Below are positions 53,609-58,585 of a DNA stretch of 58,585 bases, piece by piece (within the stretch, counting starts at the first letter, position 1; every line of letters begins with the position of its first letter). The stretch is from positions 1 to 58,585 of the forward strand of contig CAJUGH010000027.1 in the NCBI GenBank assembly GCA_910586215.1, given 5' to 3'. The position numbers and the translations under genes are program-made. Source of the stretch: an uncultured Acetatifactor sp. (lineage in GTDB: Bacteria > Bacillota > Clostridia > Lachnospirales > Lachnospiraceae). Below the pieces are notes generated by a model. That model was not told the DNA's origin, ran no database searches, and saw only the letters and a program-made list of their open reading frames with translations.

Positions 53609-55027
53609 TCATTCCATCATCAGCATGATACTAAGGCGGAATTCATCATCCTTCAAGTCAATGGCTATATCCCCGGAGTATTTTCTTGCCACCCTGCGGA
53701 TATTGGCCAGCCCATATCCATGGGTTTTACCATATCCATGACCTTCCGTTTTTTCTTTTGACGTAACAGGCAGTTCCCATTCTTCGTCCCATTGCAGGTC
53801 TCCGGTGAAGCTGTTGCTTATCTCGATCATGTAGGCATTATTCCTATGGTAAGAAAGAACAGATATATATGGCGTCTGGCTCTTTCCTGCCTTCTCCGAT
53901 GGAACATAAAGAGCATGTTCCATTGCGTTCTGCAGGGCATTGTTCAATATCACGCTGACATCAAAAGCGTTGATGTTCGTACCTGTGGGGTAATAAAAAT
54001 CTGTTTGGAAATGTATCTTCCTTTTCTCTGCTTCCTTTTTTAATTCCTGCAGGATCACGTCCGTTACGGGATTCCCGCTCTTTATCTCCCCTGCCATCTG
54101 GGACAGGGCGGATTTTAATTCCTTGCCATAATCCAGCGCTTCCTCCACATTGTTTCCCGCATAAAGCTTCTCCAAAGTAAGAATGTGGTTTGCCATGTCA
54201 TGCCTGATGCCGCGTATTTTCTGGTACAGGCACTCCACCTGCCTGATATGCTTTTCTATATTGTCAACCTGTGTGGCAAGCAGTTCGTTCTGTAGCTTTT
54301 CTTCCTGTCTTGCCTTGATGTTCTGGAACAATACGGTCATTACCACTATTGTAACAATAGATATACCAAAATGCAGAAATGCCAGTCCGTTGTACAGACC
54401 ATAGATAGGCTCCATCCAGCTCATTCCCGAACTGGTCTGATACTGTATCAAGATAGCGTATCCTGTCATTCCTGTGATGGAAGGGACAACCAGCATGGAC
54501 ATTTCCGTTATGCTCATGTCTTTCCTTTTGTATACATAGGTTTTTACAATATGTCTTACACTGATTCCCAATAACAGGAAGCCAATTCCTATATCCAGCA
54601 GCTCCACTCCGCCAAATATCAAAATCTTTGCCACCAGATGTCTTTCTGGTATATAAAAAACATCCGATACCATTTTTATCTGATATATGGCATCTGTGAT
54701 GATCCTGGTCATATATTCCGTAAGCCAGTGCAGGGAAAAGAATGTTATCGCAATAAACGTCTTCTGTTTATAATTCCTGCGGTCTATCCTGCACATGACA
54801 AGAAATGCCGACAATATCCCCAGGCTGTATGCGGCAAATGTGTTTATCTCCATTGGTACCACATACAGAACCAGCATTGTGGTAAAATATGCGATCCCAA
54901 TACAGGGCGCTCCCTTCTTATCTTCCATGAATGGCCTTGCAAAACGGAACAGGATATACCCCGTTCCACACATTGCCACTATGGCGTAGACCACGGATAT
55001 GGCCGCCAATAATCCCATGTGTCCCAC
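53609..55027 (-). CDS. AgrC-like sensor histidine kinase (GHKL)
   Basis: 472 aa. Six hydrophobic spans over about residues 5-245, coiled linker, H box RGIRHDMANHIL, N box NNALQNAMEHAL and G box GYGKTHGYGLANIRRV. GTG start directly abutting the LytTR stop, or ATG three codons later. It is paired with the regulator at 55028. No peptide precursor gene is visible nearby. Confidence 0.92.
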   Translation of the reverse strand: MGHMGLLAAISVVYAIVAMCGTGYILFRFARPFMEDKKGAPCIGIAYFTTMLVLYVVPMEINTFAAYSLGILSAFLVMCRIDRRNYKQKTFIAITFFSLHWLTEYMTRIITDAIYQIKMVSDVFYIPERHLVAKILIFGGVELLDIGIGFLLLGISVRHIVKTYVYKRKDMSITEMSMLVVPSITGMTGYAILIQYQTSSGMSWMEPIYGLYNGLAFLHFGISIVTIVVMTVLFQNIKARQEEKLQNELLATQVDNIEKHIRQVECLYQKIRGIRHDMANHILTLEKLYAGNNVEEALDYGKELKSALSQMAGEIKSGNPVTDVILQELKKEAEKRKIHFQTDFYYPTGTNINAFDVSVILNNALQNAMEHALYVPSEKAGKSQTPYISVLSYHRNNAYMIEISNSFTGDLQWDEEWELPVTSKEKTEGHGYGKTHGYGLANIRRVARKYSGDIAIDLKDDEFRLSIMLMME

Positions 55028-55750
55028 CTATTTTCTCCCTTTCCTCTGGTTATATCTGAGATACTGTTTTACAAACCCCTGGTAATTCTGTTTTGCCATA
55101 AGTACCTGTCCCCTTTCCAGATAGATGGTTGTGGCATCATATTTCCTGATAAAACTAAAATTTACAAGAAATGACCTGTGGGTGCGGTAAAATTCATCCC
55201 CCACTTTTTCTTCCAGTTCTTTCATTTTCCCATAATACTCTATGTCTGCATCCATTGTATGTAGAATCACTTTCCGGTCAAATACCTCCGCATATACCAC
55301 ATCCTCCAGATTGACAGTGATATGTTTTCCCCCTGTGGTTATCACCAGGTTCGGCATTTCCCCTTTCCTGCCTGCATTCTCCAGCTTCCTTCTATCCTCA
55401 GACCACTCTATGGCATTCTGCAATACCTCTGCAAATTTTCTATCATCGAAGGGCTTTACCAGATAATGGAACGCTCCTACATCGAATGCCTGAAACACAA
55501 AATCGTCCAGAGCGGTCACAAAGATAATAATGGTTATTTTGTTTTTTTTACGCAATTCCCTTGCCGTTTCCATGCCATTCTTCCCTGGCATCTTAATATC
55601 AAGCAACAGGATATCCGGCTCATTATCTGATAACAGCAGCTCTTCCCCCGACTGGTACAGTGGCAGGTCTGCCTTCGGATAGAGTTGCCCTATCTTTTCT
55701 GCAAACATATCCCTAATTTCTTTTTCATCATCACATACTGCTATCTGCAT
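55028..55750 (-). CDS. LytTR-family response regulator
   Basis: 240 aa. Receiver with CDDEKE, phospho-Asp in LLLDIKMPG and the Lys in LVKPFDD. LytTR domain with LEDVVYAEVFDRKVILHT, FYRTHRSFLVNFSFIRKY and GQVLMAKQNYQGF. Ribosome site TGAGGAT. It forms an operon with the downstream kinase. The upstream region contains a hairpin leader element and a 16-codon frame. Confidence 0.94.
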   Translation of the reverse strand: MQIAVCDDEKEIRDMFAEKIGQLYPKADLPLYQSGEELLLSDNEPDILLLDIKMPGKNGMETARELRKKNKITIIIFVTALDDFVFQAFDVGAFHYLVKPFDDRKFAEVLQNAIEWSEDRRKLENAGRKGEMPNLVITTGGKHITVNLEDVVYAEVFDRKVILHTMDADIEYYGKMKELEEKVGDEFYRTHRSFLVNFSFIRKYDATTIYLERGQVLMAKQNYQGFVKQYLRYNQRKGRK

Positions 55751-55779
55751 TTTATCCTCATTTCTGCACCGCTTTGGTC

Positions 55780-55830
55780 TTAACTTTGCTGAAACTGCAC
55801 ATAAAGCCGGTTATTTTTCAATGATTTCAT
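55780..55830 (-). CDS. Possible 16-aa leader peptide
   Basis: ATG frame encoding MKSLKNNRLYVQFQQS, ending 29 bp before the LytTR start codon and beginning just after a hairpin leader element. No clear ribosome site. Listed as a possibility only. Confidence 0.2.
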   Translation of the reverse strand: MKSLKNNRLYVQFQQS

Positions 55831-55843
55831 TTTTATACGCCAA

Positions 55844-55870
55844 GCCCGCTTCTGCGGGCATACCAATCAA
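55844..55870 (-). repeat. Hairpin leader element before the LytTR gene
   Basis: Perfect stem GCCCGC / GCGGGC with loop TTCT, then ATACCAATCAA. Same design as at 27746. Next to it is a second stem TTTGAAAGT / ACTTTCAAA (55874-55895). Confidence 0.65.
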
Positions 55871-55913
55871 AATTTGAAAGTTTACTTTCAAACCCCTCCA
55901 TCCCACATATGCT

Positions 55914-56708
55914 CTATTTGCAGTTGCCTCTTAACCAGAATTCCTCCATAGCTGCATTAAATTTGTCCGGCGTATCCATATTGACGCAATGCCCTGCTCC
56001 CTCAAAAATAATCACACTACATTGTGGTTCATTTTCCCTCCACATTTCTACGGCTGATCGTTCCATAGGAATATCATATTTTCCGCAGCCAATCAGCAAA
56101 GGATACTTCCTCGGCTTTGCCTGCCGGACATTTATCATGCGATTCAGGGAAGCCAAATACATAAACGACTTTTTCGGAAACTGCATATTCATCTCGTAAA
56201 AATCCTCTTGGGCCTGCAACGTATAAGCAGATATTTTTTTATTTGATTTCGAAAACCATTTGACTGAAAACATGGCTTTAACCATCATAAGCATCTGTGA
56301 TGCGCCATTTTCTCTCTGCATTCTGACATCAAAGTTATTTATATCATAACCGCCAAAACAAGCAAGTGATTGTACGGCTTCAGGATACCGGTTCGCAAAG
56401 TCCTGCGCTAACACAGCCCCCAATGAGATCCCCACAATATGTATCTTTTCAATTTTTTCTGTTTTCAGGATCTGGCTGATCCACACCGACATTTTATCTA
56501 TACTATCACCTTTTCGTGTTTTCGTTGATTTACCGTGGCCTATGATATCAAGCGTAAGAATATTGTATTTATCTTGAAAATAGTCAATTTGTGTTTGAAA
56601 CATTTCATGATTTGCAAAAGCAGCATGTATCAAAAGTATCCACTCAGCGCTTTCCTTTCTGCTGGTATAATAGACAATAGGTGATTGGTCTAAATGGTAT
56701 TGTTGCAT
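55914..56708 (-). CDS. Alpha/beta hydrolase
   Basis: 264 aa from ATG at 56708, because GGGAGG lies 8 bases before it; earlier ATGs in frame lack a site. Typical fold with WILLIHAAFANHEMF (oxyanion region), nucleophile elbow GISLGA, Asp in GKYDIPM and His in GAGHCVN. Similar to lipase/esterase or C-C bond hydrolases; no specific substrate. Its codon and base use look more AT-rich than the neighbours, which hints at a different origin. Confidence 0.9.
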   Translation of the reverse strand: MQQYHLDQSPIVYYTSRKESAEWILLIHAAFANHEMFQTQIDYFQDKYNILTLDIIGHGKSTKTRKGDSIDKMSVWISQILKTEKIEKIHIVGISLGAVLAQDFANRYPEAVQSLACFGGYDINNFDVRMQRENGASQMLMMVKAMFSVKWFSKSNKKISAYTLQAQEDFYEMNMQFPKKSFMYLASLNRMINVRQAKPRKYPLLIGCGKYDIPMERSAVEMWRENEPQCSVIIFEGAGHCVNMDTPDKFNAAMEEFWLRGNCK

Positions 56709-56921
56709 ATTCATATCCTCCCACATTTTCCTGACAGCCTTTCCATAATATCGTTCCTCCAAGAACATTCCATGCTGTTGTATCCTTGCTTCGTGATTCT
56801 TTTTGCTTCAGTGGAGATGCCTGTCCCTGTCTGCCTTTTGATAACAGACTCTATTATACATCAAATCTTCTGCCAATGGAACGGACTTTCCAAGAACTTA
56901 TCCGTTACCTGTTCACCTGAT

Positions 56922-57054
56922 GTTACTGTTCACTCCGTTCACAGCAACAGATGCGCAGAAATCGCAAGAACAGCGATTTCGCGCACGCAGTCTCGGGTTT
57001 GTCACGCAAAGAACACGTGAAAACACCTCGCGGCAGTATCGAGTGAACAGTCAC
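56922..57054 (+). mobile_element. MITE-like element, copy 3 (complete, variant stem)
   Basis: Ends GTTACTGTTCACTC and GAGTGAACAGTCAC. Flanked by the imperfect 8-bp duplication CACCTGAT (56914-56921) and CACTTGAT (57055-57062). The internal stem reads GAAATCGC / GCGATTTC instead of AAAACGCC / GGCGTTTT, with four compensatory pair changes. The segment GTCTCGGGTTTGTCACGC is unchanged. The 56769-57332 gap holds only this element and the palindrome at 57095. Confidence 0.88.
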
Positions 57055-57094
57055 CACTTGATATCCAGACCAGTCAGCAGGTTTGCAGTCACAA

Positions 57095-57128
57095 AAAACT
57101 CTGGCATATTGCAATATGCCAGAGTTTT
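57095..57128. terminator. Perfect 34-bp palindrome, bidirectional terminator
   Basis: AAAACTCTGGCATATTG immediately followed by its exact reverse complement. A-runs before and T-runs after fit a terminator acting in both directions. It would end transcripts of the surface-protein gene. Confidence 0.65.
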
Positions 57129-57332
57129 CCGGTTTCATGACCAGGTCCCAGGTATTTTCCGCTTCAGCCTTTTTATCAGGAGGGATGCAAAAACCAACAG
57201 GATACCCGTTGTAAGCAACCTTGCTGAACATAGGATAAAGCATATTTTTCAACTTTTTATCTACTGACACACAAAAAAACCGCCATCTCTGGCAATTTCC
57301 AGATTTCCGGTTGGTTCGTCCGCCAGCAACAA

Positions 57333-58585
57333 TCAGTGGAGCGGAACTGCGTTCCGCTCTGGATCCCCTGGCGCGAGATATTCAGCGTCTGCTATAAATC
57401 CAATAGAAATACTGCCCTTTACATTTCCTAAAACACCGTCTGTTGCTCGAAGAAACAAGTTATAGGTTCCAGGCTTTACCGGCGGCCCAAAGGTAAAACT
57501 GGAACTACATTTCAGCATTTCCCCTTCCTGGCGTATGTTCGCTACCGAGTAATAGGTCGTGTTCAAATCAGTGTCCCCTGGTTTGGCAAAGCCAATCTGT
57601 AAGCCGTTTCCTGTTTCCGCAAAAACATAATACCAGATCCTGTCCCCTTCGGACAACGTGTATTCTCCCAACCATATGGTCTCTCCATCTGCCATTGTTT
57701 CACAATTGACGGGAACAACTTCGGGATGCCAAACTCTACCTCCGGCACTTTCCTGTCCATCGTCATCATCATCGCTCATATCTTCCAATAATTCCGTTAC
57801 CTCCGCCTCAGTCATATAGGCAACGCTTGTAATTTTGTTATCCGCATCACGGATGATTTTGATATTGACGGTTCCAGCCGGGTTCGTATCCAATGTATAT
57901 AAAGATTTGTTGGCCCGGATGTCCAGAAAAATGTTGACCAGCTGCCCTTTATAATAATAATCCTTGCCATCCATCGTAACGTCTACGGCTTGGTATTCTG
58001 CCTTCTGCGCTGCCTCCCATTCTTTTTCCTTTTTATCTTCCAGTTCATCAAATGCATCGTTCTTGTCCAGTCTATCAAACAGCATGGATTGGAAGTCCCA
58101 CTTCCCATCTTCCAACGCTCGATCCAACCAGGCTTCCAGCTCCATTTCGTCCATGCAGCCCGCTAAGATGGAGAAAAACACAATTTCTTCATCGGTATAC
58201 GCCTTTTCTGCGAAGTCGGCAAGCAGAGGAGAATTTGCACCAAGTCCACGTACGGCAACAGGGAAGAAAACAAAATCACCATCAGCATAGAGTTTTGTAA
58301 GCCATGTCTTTTGAGCTGCTTCATCCAGCCGGGGGAAAGTGATTTCAAACAGAGGCAGACTGCCAGCTTCATAATACCGGTCTATCTCTGAAGAATTATC
58401 CTCAATGCCCACAACTGCTTCTTTTGGGTAGAGAAAATTATCATAAGAACGACTCCCTTGTCCAATCGCAAGGATTGCTCCAACCGATTTTCCTGTCATT
58501 TTTCTACCCGCGTTTGCAATGTCATAATCTCGCAAAATAACATTATAGATATGAGCATTTTGGGCAACACCAAATAGCCCTATAA
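57333..58585 (-). CDS. C-terminal part of a large surface-type protein (5' end outside the window)
   Basis: The frame is open to the window edge; a TTG at 58535 is not a convincing start because upstream codons continue GLFGVAQNAHIYNVILRDYD. That stretch and the following AGRKMTGKSVGAILAIGQG resemble one turn of a GLUG-like beta-helix of cell-surface proteins. Then come a helical region, an acidic DDDDDG run and a C-terminal beta domain (GPPVKPGTYNLFLRATDG). I do not recognise a named family. Base use is more AT-rich than the centre of the window. Confidence 0.7.
   Translation of the reverse strand, partial: IGLFGVAQNAHIYNVILRDYDIANAGRKMTGKSVGAILAIGQGSRSYDNFLYPKEAVVGIEDNSSEIDRYYEAGSLPLFEITFPRLDEAAQKTWLTKLYADGDFVFFPVAVRGLGANSPLLADFAEKAYTDEEIVFFSILAGCMDEMELEAWLDRALEDGKWDFQSMLFDRLDKNDAFDELEDKKEKEWEAAQKAEYQAVDVTMDGKDYYYKGQLVNIFLDIRANKSLYTLDTNPAGTVNIKIIRDADNKITSVAYMTEAEVTELLEDMSDDDDDGQESAGGRVWHPEVVPVNCETMADGETIWLGEYTLSEGDRIWYYVFAETGNGLQIGFAKPGDTDLNTTYYSVANIRQEGEMLKCSSSFTFGPPVKPGTYNLFLRATDGVLGNVKGSISIGFIADAEYLAPGDPERNAVPLH

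Noticed and set aside
3083..57054. CRISPR repeats
   Set aside because: The repeated units are dispersed, 133-135 bp long and flanked by target duplications, not clustered with spacers.
56923..57270. 115-codon minus-strand frame before the surface gene
   Set aside because: More than half of it is the MITE copy and the 34-bp palindrome; the remaining 45 residues have no ribosome site and no recognisable family.
1..58585. tRNA, rRNA or known riboswitch
   Set aside because: No cloverleaf, rRNA segment or recognisable purine, SAM or T-box core was found by reading; a covariance-model scan was not possible.

Overview
The window reads as a piece of a Gram-positive Firmicutes chromosome, most likely a gut Lachnospiraceae. 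The reasons are the YesM/YesN and AgrC/LytTR regulators, MurT/GatD cell-wall genes, DUF1905 and DUF1266 proteins, a FlxA-like protein ending in YVPVDIRL, a large conserved operon that from memory matches the Lachnospiraceae DUF5716/DUF5717 families, strong AGGAGG ribosome sites and consensus sigma-A promoters. No rRNA, tRNA, CRISPR array or complete insertion sequence was seen. Most genes lie on the minus strand.

Layout. 0.1-3.3 kb: purB and a PurF-like paralog behind a consensus promoter, with a small transposed element in the 5' leader. 3.3-10.3 kb: a four-gene operon of unknown function (scaffold protein, degenerate actin/Hsp70-fold protein, TPR-like protein, membrane coiled-coil protein). 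10.4-12.5 kb: a YtrA-type GntR regulator with an ABC-2 exporter. 12.7-14.1 kb: a soluble CZB chemoreceptor. 14.3-21.5 kb: a sugar-modification cluster (two Gfo/Idh/MocA dehydrogenases, two xylose-isomerase-like TIM barrels, ThuA, an EEP hydrolase) below an AraC regulator. 21.6-24.8 kb: a hybrid sensor kinase. 25.2-27.7 kb: a small membrane protein facing a murT-gatD pair whose GatD lacks its catalytic residues. 28.2-30.6 kb: a large lipoprotein with a solute-binding domain. 30.9-37.6 kb: a decaying stretch with several broken genes among intact PAP2, lipoprotein and Na+/H+ antiporter genes. 37.4-39.8 kb: a 5'-truncated YesN with an intact YesM. 39.8-41.8 kb: a MATE exporter and a hexapeptide acyltransferase. 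42.2-45.3 kb: an SGNH esterase, DUF1905 and oligo-1,6-glucosidase. 45.6-47.9 kb: TetR, an unknown protein and DUF1266. 48-49.5 kb: a solute-binding lipoprotein. 49.9-55.8 kb: two AgrC/LytTR systems around a FlxA-like gene. 55.9-58.6 kb: an alpha/beta hydrolase and the C-terminal part of a large surface-type protein running off the edge.

The main theme is sensing and use of carbohydrates with envelope maintenance. The most striking non-coding feature is a family of about 133-135 bp elements: three complete copies with 12-bp inverted ends and 8-bp target duplications plus two partial copies. One complete copy has exchanged its hairpin stem with compensatory changes. Other dispersed elements are an IS5-like MITE at a kinase stop codon, a hairpin leader next to several ribosome sites, and a short palindromic element seen four times. 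Two glutamine-amidotransferase-type proteins (PurF-like and GatD) have independently lost their nucleophilic cysteine.
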